A DNA stretch of 64,000 nt, taken from assembly GCA_964344985.1 (NCBI GenBank), contig CAYFPI010000001.1, positions 62,001 to 126,000 on the forward strand, in the 5' to 3' direction. A program made the translations under genes and the position numbers. Under the pieces are notes generated by a model, which ran no database searches, was not told the DNA's origin, and saw only the letters and a list, made by a program, of their open reading frames with translations. Origin of the DNA: Thioglobus_A sp964344985. Lineage in GTDB: Bacteria; Pseudomonadota; Gammaproteobacteria; PS1; Pseudothioglobaceae. Numbering within the stretch: position 1 is the stretch's first letter; each line of letters begins with the position of its first letter. Below are positions 1-7,598 of the stretch, in pieces.

Positions 1-36
1 TTTTAAAATAAAAACAAAAAACCTTTTAAATCAATG

Positions 37-67
37 AAAAAAAATAACCAGATTTGGTTATTTTTAT
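37..67. terminator. Bidirectional intrinsic terminator
   Basis: Inverted repeat AATAACCA / TGGTTATT with a short loop, flanked by an A-run on one side and a T-run on the other, so it can stop transcription in both directions. It would end the candidate small RNA transcribed leftward from about 181. Confidence 0.6.
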
Positions 68-181
68 AGCTTCTCCTCAAGAGCCACAAGGTGGCTTTTA
101 GTCTTACTGCCAAAGGCTTATCCAGCTTCAGTGATAGAAACCTTCGGTAGCCATTGTAAAGCCCTCCCCCAGCAATAAGTG
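37..181 (-). ncRNA. Candidate structured small RNA, family not recognised
   Basis: No ORF of note lies here. On the minus strand a perfect TATAAT (188-193) sits just upstream of about 181, and the segment ends in a T-tailed hairpin at 67-37, giving a predicted transcript near 145 nt. Inside it are a GCCAC-CUU-GUGGC hairpin, a small ACC-GAA-GGU hairpin, and a longer-range pairing GGCUUU/AAAGCC enclosing an ACUG/CAGU pairing. It has three GGA triplets, weakly reminiscent of CsrA-binding RNAs. It does not match what I know of 4.5S, 6S, tmRNA, RNase P or common riboswitches. The -35 region is poor. Existence is inferred from promoter plus terminator only. Confidence 0.35.
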
Positions 182-255
182 TTGATTATTATAGACAAAT
201 AAAAACCATTTATTGCACTTATTTTAAATAAAAAATTAGGCTGAATTTTAGACAT

Positions 256-292
256 AAAAAAGCCTCAAAACGATTACTCATTTCAAGGCTTA
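256..292 (-). terminator. Intrinsic terminator after tRNA-Thr
   Basis: On the minus strand AAGCCTTGAAA pairs with TTTTGAGGCTT around a loop of about 11 nt and runs into a T-tract. It lies directly downstream of the tRNA-Thr 3' end. Confidence 0.75.
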
Positions 293-296
293 AATA

Positions 297-372
297 TGGT
301 GCCGAAGGCCGGACTCGAACTGGCGACCTACTGATTACAAATCAGTTGCACTACCAACTGTGCTACTTCGGC
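297..372 (-). tRNA. tRNA-Thr (anticodon TGT)
   Basis: Full cloverleaf on the minus strand: acceptor stem GCCGAAG/CTTCGGC, anticodon arm ACTGA-TTTGTAA-TCAGT with anticodon TGT at 339-337, TTCGAGT T-loop, and an encoded CCA at 299-297. It has its own -10 and terminator and so is probably a separate transcript from ccoP upstream. Confidence 0.95.
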
Positions 373-382
373 ATTAACGCAA

Positions 383-388
383 ATTATA
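383..388 (-). promoter_or_regulatory. Extended -10 promoter of tRNA-Thr
   Basis: Minus-strand TTGGTATAAT ends about 10 nt before the mature tRNA 5' end. The TGGTATAAT context is an extended -10 (TGn before the hexamer), which compensates for a weak -35. Confidence 0.6.
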
Positions 389-443
389 CCAAGAACTTTT
401 TTTCTAATTAATAAAAAAATTTAATATTTGCTATTTTTTATGG

Positions 444-475
444 ACGAAAAAAATGCCTCAATAAAGAGGCATTTT
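444..475 (-). terminator. Intrinsic terminator of the cco operon
   Basis: Perfect 10-bp stem AAAATGCCTC/GAGGCATTTT followed on the minus strand by a T-run, about 20 nt past the ccoP stop codon. Confidence 0.85.
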
Positions 476-493
476 CTTAAGAACTACAACTTC

Positions 494-1590
494 TTAAAAT
501 CTAGGTCCAGCAGAGCCTGCCATAGACGCTTGTCTAAGTGCATTAACCGCTTGAGTATTGGCTTTCTTTGCCAATGCTACATCGTTGTTCTTTTCAGCAT
601 CTTTAATCATCTTCTGCGTATCTCTCCATGCAGCGTTCTGAGCAAAGTTTTTCTTATAGTTTGCTTTTGCAGCAGCAAGTACGTCTGCTAATGAGCCGCT
701 CTTCGCAACCACTGGCGTGTACTTAGGATCTTTAGACACGCTAGCTTGCTTAGATGCTTCCTTAACTGGCACACCACCACCTAATTGGTGAACATATACT
801 GCTAGCTTTTTGATCTGCACTGCATCAATCACTTTAGAGTTACCAAATGCTGGCATTTCAGCATTTTGAGTTTCACTATCATGACCTTGGTTTACACCAT
901 GCAAGATTGTACGAACTACTGAAGCGTGCTGATCATCTGCTTTAAATCGGTAGATGCCATCAGATAAGTTTGCCGCACCCAACATTTGATTACCAGCCAA
1001 TGTAGGACCATGACAACCGATACAACCCTTAGACATATAAATAGCCTTTGACGCTGCATCAGGAGCGCCATTTGCACCCTTGCCTGTTTCAATCAAGAAA
1101 GTAGCCAACTGAGCCGCTTCTGCATCAGTAATGCCTAACATACGTGCAGGCATATTACCTTTACGACCATTAGTAATTGACTGAGAAATTTGTGCTAATG
1201 TGCCACCAAATAACCAATCATCATCAGCAAGCACTGGGAATCCAGCATTACCTTGGCCACCAGCACCNNNNNNNNNNAGTTATCACCAAAAATTACCTTA
1301 GCTGTTTTGATCGCGTAAGTTCTTAACTCATCATCACGAACAATGTCTTCTAATGAATTTTCAGCAATTGCTTTTTCTGTATCAGCAAATTTTGCTTCAC
1401 GATACGCTTCAAGCTCTGCCACACTTTCGTTCATTTCTTTAACTTGTGTCCGGCCAGATACACCTTTTGTGTTATCGCCAAACCAAGGTAGGCTTGGGAA
1501 GTAAATATTCAACGCCCTTCCAGCGTTCTCATCATCCCAAAAGTGACCTGTGATGTTTTCACCTGGGAATGGATTTTTATGTTCACTCAT
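494..1590 (-). CDS. ccoP: cbb3-type cytochrome c oxidase, diheme subunit CcoP (contains assembly gap)
   Basis: Diheme c-type subunit that passes electrons to the CcoNO core of the high-affinity oxidase. It starts at ATG 1590 (MSEHKNPFPGENITGHFWDD), typical of CcoP. The 10-N run at 1268-1277 falls where the first CxxCH belongs, between IFGDN and GAGGQGNAG. The frame does not carry through 10 bases, but about 14 bases coding C-x-x-C-H would restore it. The second heme site CIGCH is visible. Two oddities: the usual N-terminal membrane helix after the FWDD motif is absent, as the text jumps to FPSLPWFGDNTKG, and about 85 residues rich in Ala and Lys follow the second heme domain. Last gene of ccoNOQP. 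Confidence 0.9.
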
Positions 1591-1603
1591 AATTTTCTCC
1601 TCT

Positions 1604-1747
1604 TTACTTATCTTCGTCGTTGACAAAGTTTCGTAAGTCTTCAAATTGTTGCTTATTTTTAGGCCTAAAGGCATAAAAATAAGCGCCTGCTAATAATACA
1701 AATATAACTACTGCCGTAACAGCACCAATTTTGTCAACTAATGTCAT
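1604..1747 (-). CDS. ccoQ: cbb3-type oxidase small subunit CcoQ/FixQ
   Basis: A 47-residue protein: one membrane helix (about residues 8-26, GAVTAVVIFVLLAGAYFYAF) followed by a charged tail starting FRPKNKQQFED. Position between ccoO and ccoP, size and the helix-plus-F/YxPKNK tail are those of CcoQ, which stabilises the oxidase complex. Its ATG shares one base with the ccoO stop (TAATG), implying translational coupling. Stop TAA lies 13 bases before the ccoP start. Confidence 0.88.
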   Translation of the reverse strand: MTLVDKIGAVTAVVIFVLLAGAYFYAFRPKNKQQFEDLRNFVNDEDK

Positions 1748-2475
1748 TACTCTCTGTATGTAACACCGTCTTCAAATTGAATCATATTACCTAATGATTG
1801 TAGGTAGGCTACCATTGCTTGCATTTCAGTCTTACCCTTAACGCTAGCCGCAGCACCTGCAATATCAGCATCCGTATATGGAACGCCCACTTTAGATAAA
1901 CCACTCATGTGTTTCGCAATAGAGTCACCATCAATCGTAGCATTGTCTAAGAATGCATACTTAGGCATTACTGACTCTGGCACCACTGCTTGCGGGTTAC
2001 GCAAGTGAAGAATGTGCCACTCATCTGAGTACTTGCCACCAAGACGTGCAATGTCTGGACCAGTTCTCTTAGAGCCCCATTGGAATGGGTGATCGTATTT
2101 TGATTCTACCGCTAGAGAGAAGTGACCGTAACGCTCTTTCTCATCTCTAAATGGACGAATCATTTGTGAATGACATAAGTAACAACCTTCACGCTGATAA
2201 ACATCGCGACCTGCCAGCTCTAACGCTGTATTAGGACGAACACCATCACCAGGCTTCCAATCAGATAGAGACTGACCTTCAGCTCGTTGCCACAATAAGC
2301 TCTTTTCGCCTTGAGCAGTTGTTACTGTATCTTTTACTGCATCAGGGTTAGTAAATAGCGGAACAATTTGTACGATACCTGCTAGTGACACTGACAGTGC
2401 CATAAACAAGTACATAGCAAAAATATTCTTTTCAAACTTTACTTGTAAGCTTTCTTTTCCGTTTTGATTTGCCAT
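1747..2475 (-). CDS. ccoO: cbb3-type cytochrome c oxidase, monoheme subunit CcoO
   Basis: Membrane-anchored monoheme cytochrome c relaying electrons from CcoP to CcoN. 242 residues with an N-terminal membrane helix (about 18-40), then a periplasmic domain with the heme-attachment motif CYLCH and the family signature QREGCYLCHSQMIRPFRDE. A downstream Met for the sixth ligand lies in the PESVMPKYAFL stretch. It lies 12 bases after ccoN and overlaps ccoQ by one base, so it is clearly part of the operon. Confidence 0.95.
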   Translation of the reverse strand: MANQNGKESLQVKFEKNIFAMYLFMALSVSLAGIVQIVPLFTNPDAVKDTVTTAQGEKSLLWQRAEGQSLSDWKPGDGVRPNTALELAGRDVYQREGCYLCHSQMIRPFRDEKERYGHFSLAVESKYDHPFQWGSKRTGPDIARLGGKYSDEWHILHLRNPQAVVPESVMPKYAFLDNATIDGDSIAKHMSGLSKVGVPYTDADIAGAAASVKGKTEMQAMVAYLQSLGNMIQFEDGVTYRE

Positions 2476-2487
2476 TGTTATCTCCTC

Positions 2488-3900
2488 TTATGCTGTTTGC
2501 GCACAAGCCGACTTACGGATTGTGCTAACAATGTTAATAAGCATGATTACTGCACCGGCGAATACTAACGCACCACCTGCTGCTCTCATCACATAGTAAG
2601 GATGCATTGCAGATACAGACTCTGCGAATGTGTACGCTAATGTACCGTACTCATCGTATGCTCTCCACATCAAGCCTTGCATGATGCCAGATACCCACAT
2701 TGCAACAATGTATGTTACTGTACCAATTGTATGAATCCAGAAGTGTGTTGCTAATAGCTTCTGAGATAACTTCACATTATAGATCTTTTCAATCATGTGG
2801 TATAGCGCACCTGCTGCTACCATGATGTTCCAGCCTAATGCACCTGAATGCACGTGACCAATTGTCCAGTCTGTATAGTGTGATAATGCATTTACGTTTT
2901 TCGCTGCCATTACTGGACCTTCGAAAGTACTCATTGCATAGAATGCTAATGACATAATTAAGAAGCGCAAGATGTAGTCTTCACGAAGACGATCCCAAGC
3001 ACCTGATAGTGTCAAGATACCGTTTAATGCACCACCCCATGACGGAATGATCATTGCTAGTGAAATAGTTGCACCTAGTGAGCCTGCCCAATCTGGTAAT
3101 GCTGTGTATTGTAAGTGGTGAGCACCTAACCATACGTAACCGAACATTAATGCCCAGAAGTGAATTACTGATAGACGGTATGAATATACTGGACGCTGTG
3201 CTTGCTTTGGTACAAAGTAGTACATGATGCCCAAGAATCCTGCTGTCAAGAAGAAGCCAACCGCATTATGACCCCACCACCACTGGATCATTGCATCTTG
3301 CACACCAGAGAAAATAGAGTAAGACTTAAATGCCTCAACTGGAATTGATAGGTTATTAACTACGTGAAGGTAAGTTACCATCACCATCATACCCATGAAG
3401 AACCAGTTAGCTACATAAACGTGTGGCACCTTGTTACGATCACGAATATGAATTGTCATAATAAAGTTATATAAATATGAAGCCCAAGCCAAAGTGATTA
3501 AGATATCAATCGGCCATTCAAGCTCTGCATACTCTTTAGCCTGTGTTAAGCCTAAAGGCAGTGTTACCACTGCAAGTACAATAACTGTATTCCAAGCCCA
3601 GAACGTAAACCAAGCCATTTTGTTTGACCAAAGGCGCGTCTGATTGGTTCTTTGCACAATATAAAAGGCTGCTGCCATTAATGCTGAGCCACCAAAAGCG
3701 AAAATAACCGCATTGGTATGGAGTGGTCTTAATCGACCAAATTGGAAATATGGAGTACCAGTGCCTAAATCATTTAGGAACGGATAAGCCAATTCTGAAG
3801 CGATGTATACACCAAGTAGTGTTCCCACTACCAAGTAAACGACCGACATGATCGTAAACCATTTAACAACGCCTAAATCATACTTTTCTACTAAGTTCAT
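2488..3900 (-). CDS. ccoN: cbb3-type cytochrome c oxidase catalytic subunit CcoN
   Basis: Heme-copper catalytic subunit that reduces O2 at low concentration and pumps protons. 470 residues, about 12 membrane helices, with conserved His motifs including RPLHTNAVIF near the start (heme b ligand), WWWGHNAVGFF for the Cu-B/active-site helix, GAHHLQYT, and HVHSGALGWN in the late helices. First gene of ccoNOQP. It is preceded by a perfect FNR/ANR palindrome at 4015-4028, consistent with induction at low oxygen. Confidence 0.97.
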   Translation of the reverse strand: MNLVEKYDLGVVKWFTIMSVVYLVVGTLLGVYIASELAYPFLNDLGTGTPYFQFGRLRPLHTNAVIFAFGGSALMAAAFYIVQRTNQTRLWSNKMAWFTFWAWNTVIVLAVVTLPLGLTQAKEYAELEWPIDILITLAWASYLYNFIMTIHIRDRNKVPHVYVANWFFMGMMVMVTYLHVVNNLSIPVEAFKSYSIFSGVQDAMIQWWWGHNAVGFFLTAGFLGIMYYFVPKQAQRPVYSYRLSVIHFWALMFGYVWLGAHHLQYTALPDWAGSLGATISLAMIIPSWGGALNGILTLSGAWDRLREDYILRFLIMSLAFYAMSTFEGPVMAAKNVNALSHYTDWTIGHVHSGALGWNIMVAAGALYHMIEKIYNVKLSQKLLATHFWIHTIGTVTYIVAMWVSGIMQGLMWRAYDEYGTLAYTFAESVSAMHPYYVMRAAGGALVFAGAVIMLINIVSTIRKSACAQTA

Positions 3901-3986
3901 GAATAGTCCTCTTTGTTTTTTTGTTAGTTAATACCCTTATTTTCTACGTGACAATAAAGATAGCGTGCAATTCTACACTAGAGCTT

Positions 3987-4028
3987 ATGATACAGTCAAT
4001 ACTATTATGGTTTCTTGATATAAATCAA
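3987..4028 (-). promoter_or_regulatory. FNR/ANR box and -10 of the cco operon
   Basis: TTGATATAAATCAA (4015-4028) matches the FNR/ANR consensus TTGAT-N4-ATCAA at every fixed position. On the minus strand a TATCAT hexamer at 3992-3987 predicts a start near 3980, placing the box centre at -41.5, the class II activator position. A second possible promoter (TTGACT at 3999-3994, TAGAAT at 3975-3970, 18-bp spacer) lies just downstream. Confidence 0.8.
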
Positions 4029-4088
4029 TTTTTTAGCTTTTTTTGATAAAAGCAAAGAAAAAACAACAAAGTTCATAAAGAAAGCTAT

Positions 4089-4862
4089 TTACAGCCTTAC
4101 TTCAATACCTTGTTCTTGCATAGATTTTTTGGCTTGCTTTACTGTGTACTCACCAAAATGAAAAATACTAGCAGCCAATACTGCGTCAGCCCCGCCCTGT
4201 AGAACACCCTCAGATAAGTGCTCTAGATTGCCAACACCGCCCGAGGCAATAACAGGCACACTAACTGCATCTGATACAGCTTTAGTTAATTCAAGATCAA
4301 AACCTGTTTTAACCCCATCGCAATCCATTGATGTTAACAAAACTTCTCCAGCGCCATGACTGCCCTGTGTCATCTTAACCGCCCACTCAACGGCGTCAAT
4401 ACCTGTTGGCTTGCGCCCACCATGAGTAAATATTTCCCATTTTGCAGGACTGTCAGATACTTTTTTAGCATCGATTGCAATCACAATACATTGTGAGCCA
4501 AACTTTTCACTAAGCTCATTAATAAGTGTCGGATTAAAAATTGCCGCTGAATTTACTGCAACCTTATCAGCACCAGCATTCAGCATGGCACGAACGTCCT
4601 GAGCTTTACGAATGCCACCGCCCACTGTTAACGGAATAAAGACTTGCTCAGCAATACTCTCCACCATATGTATAGTAGTATCTCGCCCTTCATGAGAGGC
4701 GGTAATATCTAAAAATGTAATCTCGTCAGCACCTTGTTCATCATAACTCTTGGCTACTTCAACAGGATCTCCAGCGTCTTTGATATCAACAAACTGTACG
4801 CCTTTAACAACGCGACCATCGCGCACATCAAGACAAGGAATAATTCTTTTAGCTAAACTCAT
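4089..4862 (-). CDS. hisF: Imidazole glycerol phosphate synthase, cyclase subunit HisF
   Basis: Cyclase subunit that, with the HisH glutaminase, makes imidazole-glycerol phosphate and AICAR in histidine synthesis. 257 residues, the family length, with a (beta/alpha)8 barrel. N-terminal MSLAKRIIPCLDVRDGRVVKG carries the catalytic Asp11, and DCDGVKTGFD contains the second catalytic Asp. Phosphate-binding loops VGGGIR and ASGGVG are present. No other his gene is in the window downstream; upstream on this strand the next gene is divergent uppS, so hisF is a single gene or the end of a dispersed pathway. Confidence 0.96.
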   Translation of the reverse strand: MSLAKRIIPCLDVRDGRVVKGVQFVDIKDAGDPVEVAKSYDEQGADEITFLDITASHEGRDTTIHMVESIAEQVFIPLTVGGGIRKAQDVRAMLNAGADKVAVNSAAIFNPTLINELSEKFGSQCIVIAIDAKKVSDSPAKWEIFTHGGRKPTGIDAVEWAVKMTQGSHGAGEVLLTSMDCDGVKTGFDLELTKAVSDAVSVPVIASGGVGNLEHLSEGVLQGGADAVLAASIFHFGEYTVKQAKKSMQEQGIEVRL

Positions 4863-4928
4863 GATAGTAATTTTACCGTAAGAATTGCTCGGACAAACTC
4901 CTTAGCTAGTCAATCACGTTGCTATGGG

Positions 4929-4934
4929 TATAAT
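4929..4934 (+). promoter_or_regulatory. -10 element of uppS
   Basis: TATAAT ends only 11 bases before the uppS ATG, so a start about 7 nt downstream gives a 5' leader of roughly 5 nt with no Shine-Dalgarno. The context ATGGGTATAATT closely resembles that before the pyrD-like gene at 26350. Confidence 0.55.
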
Positions 4935-4945
4935 TGCCACTTACT

Positions 4946-5650
4946 ATGAACATACCAAAACACATTGCAATTATCATGGATGGCAATGGCCGCTGGGCTG
5001 CTAAGCGCAAAATGCCGCGTATCGTTGGCCATCAACAAGGGGTAAAAGCTGTACGCTCTATTGTTAAACATTGTGGCGTGATTGGCGTACAAACACTAAC
5101 TTTATTTGCCTTTAGTAGTGAAAATAAAAACCGCTCCACTGAAGAAGTGTCTTTATTGTTCAAGCTGTTTTTAACCGTACTTAAACAAGAGGTTAATAAA
5201 CTTAACAAGCACAATGTTCGGCTTAAGATTATTGGAGACTTGTCTTTATTTCCACAAGAGGTTCAGCAAAATGCCAATAAGGCGCAAGCGCTTTTAGCAA
5301 ACAATACAGGCCTAACTTTGGTTATTGCTGCCAACTATGGTGGACAATGGGATATTGCTCAGGCAGCGCAACAGGCAGCACAAGCCGCTATTAATGGCGA
5401 TATTAATGCCAAAGACATCAATGTTGAAAATTTTTCTCAATACTTATCTTTAGCAGGCGAGCCAAGTGTAGATTTGCTCATTCGTAGTAGCGGCGAGCTT
5501 AGAATTAGTAATTTCTTACTGTGGGACATTGCCTATAGTGAGTTATACTTTACTGATACTTTATGGCCAGATTTTAATGAGGCTGAGCTTGATAAAGCCA
5601 TCCAAAGCTATAATCATAGAGATAGACGTTACGGAGGAAGGAAAAACTAA
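4946..5650 (+). CDS. uppS: Isoprenyl (di-trans,poly-cis-decaprenylcistransferase) undecaprenyl diphosphate synthase UppS
   Basis: cis-Prenyltransferase that condenses isopentenyl diphosphate onto farnesyl diphosphate to make the C55 carrier lipid for peptidoglycan. The signature HIAIIMDGNGRWAAKR contains the catalytic Asp, and the C-terminal RSSGELRISNFLLWDIAYSE and ELYFTDTLWPDF motifs are intact. Start chosen at ATG 4946 (MNIPKH); an in-frame TTG at 4934 overlaps the -10 box. First gene of uppS-cdsA-dxr-M23, with spacing of 2 bases to cdsA. Confidence 0.96.
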   Translation: MNIPKHIAIIMDGNGRWAAKRKMPRIVGHQQGVKAVRSIVKHCGVIGVQTLTLFAFSSENKNRSTEEVSLLFKLFLTVLKQEVNKLNKHNVRLKIIGDLSLFPQEVQQNANKAQALLANNTGLTLVIAANYGGQWDIAQAAQQAAQAAINGDINAKDINVENFSQYLSLAGEPSVDLLIRSSGELRISNFLLWDIAYSELYFTDTLWPDFNEAELDKAIQSYNHRDRRYGGRKN

Positions 5651-5652
5651 CC

Positions 5653-6450
5653 ATGCTATTACAACGAGTGATGACCGCTTTAATATTGGCACCTTTATTT
5701 ATTCTGGCCATTTTTTCTATGTCGAATGAATATTTTTCATTGTTATTACTTATATTTGTAGCGCTTGGCGCCTGGGAGTTTTCCAGATTAATCAAAATCA
5801 ATGGGCTTGTTGGTAAGCTATTGGTAATTTCTGGCATTACCGCTTGCGCCTATTTAGCTGGTGCAAATACACAAAACCTACAAACTGTTTTATATGTATC
5901 AATGCTTTGGTGGGTGCTTAATTTATATTGGGTGTTGAGCTATCCAAAAAATGTAGCTGCTTGGTTTGGCTCTGGCGTAGTACGGGTAATGAGTGGTGTT
6001 TTGCTGTTGGTGCCTATGTGGGTAGCGCTGATCAACTTACACCTTAAAGGCAGCGAATATTTTTTATTACTGATGCTGCTCATTTGGGGTGCTGATTCTG
6101 GCGCTTATTTTGTAGGAAAAACATTTGGAAAGAACAAACTAGCACCCAAGGTTAGCCCTGGAAAATCCATCGAGGGTGTTGTTGGTGGCATTGGATTTGC
6201 TTTGATAGTTATGCTGATTTTCTTACAAGCCCAGTCTATCAGTATTGATAAGTATGTTGGTTATTTACTGTTAGCTGTTGTGGTGTCTAGCGTATCAGTT
6301 TTAGGTGACTTATTTGAAAGTTTGTTTAAGCGCGTATCAGATATTAAAGATAGCGGCAATATCTTGCCTGGACATGGTGGTGTGCTTGATCGAATCGATT
6401 CACTTACGGCAGCTGCACCATTTTTCTTAGTAGGCCTTAACCTTTTATGA
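5653..6450 (+). CDS. cdsA: Phosphatidate cytidylyltransferase CdsA
   Basis: Integral membrane enzyme making CDP-diacylglycerol from phosphatidate and CTP, the branch point of phospholipid synthesis. 265 residues with about seven or eight helices and the C-terminal family signature SVLGDLFESLFKRVSDIKDSG...LPGHGGVLDRIDS, which binds the metal and nucleotide. Its stop overlaps the dxr ATG by four bases (ATGA), showing tight translational coupling. Confidence 0.96.
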   Translation: MLLQRVMTALILAPLFILAIFSMSNEYFSLLLLIFVALGAWEFSRLIKINGLVGKLLVISGITACAYLAGANTQNLQTVLYVSMLWWVLNLYWVLSYPKNVAAWFGSGVVRVMSGVLLLVPMWVALINLHLKGSEYFLLLMLLIWGADSGAYFVGKTFGKNKLAPKVSPGKSIEGVVGGIGFALIVMLIFLQAQSISIDKYVGYLLLAVVVSSVSVLGDLFESLFKRVSDIKDSGNILPGHGGVLDRIDSLTAAAPFFLVGLNLL

Positions 6451-7598
6451 AAAACATTACATTATTAGGTGCAACCGGTTCAATTGGCCAGTCTACTTTG
6501 GCCGTTGTTGACATGCATCCAGATAAATTTAATGTGTTTGCTTTAAGTGCCAATACAAATTGGCAATTGATGTTAGATTTATGTCATAAATACCATCCAG
6601 CATTTGCAGTGATGAATGATGAGTCTAGTGCTAATCAATTAAAAAGCATTATTAATAATGACACCGAAGTTCTGTTTGGTGCTGATGCGCTAGATGAAAT
6701 TGCTGGACATGAAAAAACTGATTATGTAATGGCCGCCATTGTAGGTAGTGCTGGCATGTCATCAGCACTCTGTGCAGCTAAAGCAGGAAAGCGCATCATG
6801 CTTGCCAATAAAGAGTCGCTTGTCTTGGCAGGCGATTTATTTATGAACGCTGTTAAAAGCAACAATGCTGAACTTATTCCTGTTGACTCTGAACACAGTG
6901 CAATTTTTCAATGTCTTCAAGGTGGCCGCTCAGGATTAAGCAAAATTCAACTCACTGCCAGTGGCGGACCTTTTTTGCACACACCAATCGCAGAGCTTTC
7001 TGACATCACACCCGATCAAGCATGCGCTCATCCAAATTGGTCAATGGGGCGTAAAATTTCAGTTGATTCTGCCACCATGATGAATAAAGGGCTTGAGGTT
7101 ATTGAAGCACACTATTTATTTTCACTGCCTGAAGATCAAATTGATGTTGTTATGCATCCACAAAGCATTATTCATTCTTCGGTTTATTTTGAAGACGGGT
7201 CAACCTTATCACAACTTGGCAATCCAGATATGCGTAGCGTTATCTCTTATGCCATGAGTTATCCCAAAAGAATAGCCTCTGGTGTTGACGCGCTAGATTT
7301 AGCCAAGCACTCTCCACTTGAGTTTTATCAACCAGATTTAAAAAAATTTGCCTGCCTTCGCCTGGCCTTTGAAGCCCTTAAGCAAGGCGGCAATAGCATG
7401 GGCACTATTAATGCAGCAAATGAAGTTGCTGTAGCCAGTTTTTTATCAGGAAAAATTAAATTCTTAGATATCGCCAATATTATTGAGCAAGTGTTAAGTG
7501 AAGTCTCATACTTTGTGCCCAACTCACTTGAGGAGGTGATCGATAACGACCTGTTGGCCCGTAATACCGCATTGCAAATCATTAACCAACAATCATGA
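6447..7598 (+). CDS. dxr: 1-deoxy-D-xylulose 5-phosphate reductoisomerase Dxr (IspC)
   Basis: Second step of the MEP isoprenoid pathway: NADPH-dependent rearrangement and reduction of DXP to MEP. 383 residues. N-terminal NADPH-binding LGATGSIGQSTL, then ANKESLVLAG and the metal-binding PVDSEHSAIFQCL (Asp/Glu ligands), TASGGPF, and the loop HPNWSMGRKISVDSATMMNKGLE. Overlaps cdsA and the following peptidase by four bases on each side. Supplies precursors that UppS in the same operon uses. Confidence 0.97.
   Translation: MKNITLLGATGSIGQSTLAVVDMHPDKFNVFALSANTNWQLMLDLCHKYHPAFAVMNDESSANQLKSIINNDTEVLFGADALDEIAGHEKTDYVMAAIVGSAGMSSALCAAKAGKRIMLANKESLVLAGDLFMNAVKSNNAELIPVDSEHSAIFQCLQGGRSGLSKIQLTASGGPFLHTPIAELSDITPDQACAHPNWSMGRKISVDSATMMNKGLEVIEAHYLFSLPEDQIDVVMHPQSIIHSSVYFEDGSTLSQLGNPDMRSVISYAMSYPKRIASGVDALDLAKHSPLEFYQPDLKKFACLRLAFEALKQGGNSMGTINAANEVAVASFLSGKIKFLDIANIIEQVLSEVSYFVPNSLEEVIDNDLLARNTALQIINQQS

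Noticed and set aside
37..181. Riboswitch for ccoP or another gene
   Set aside because: It runs leftward to its own terminator with no gene after it in the window.
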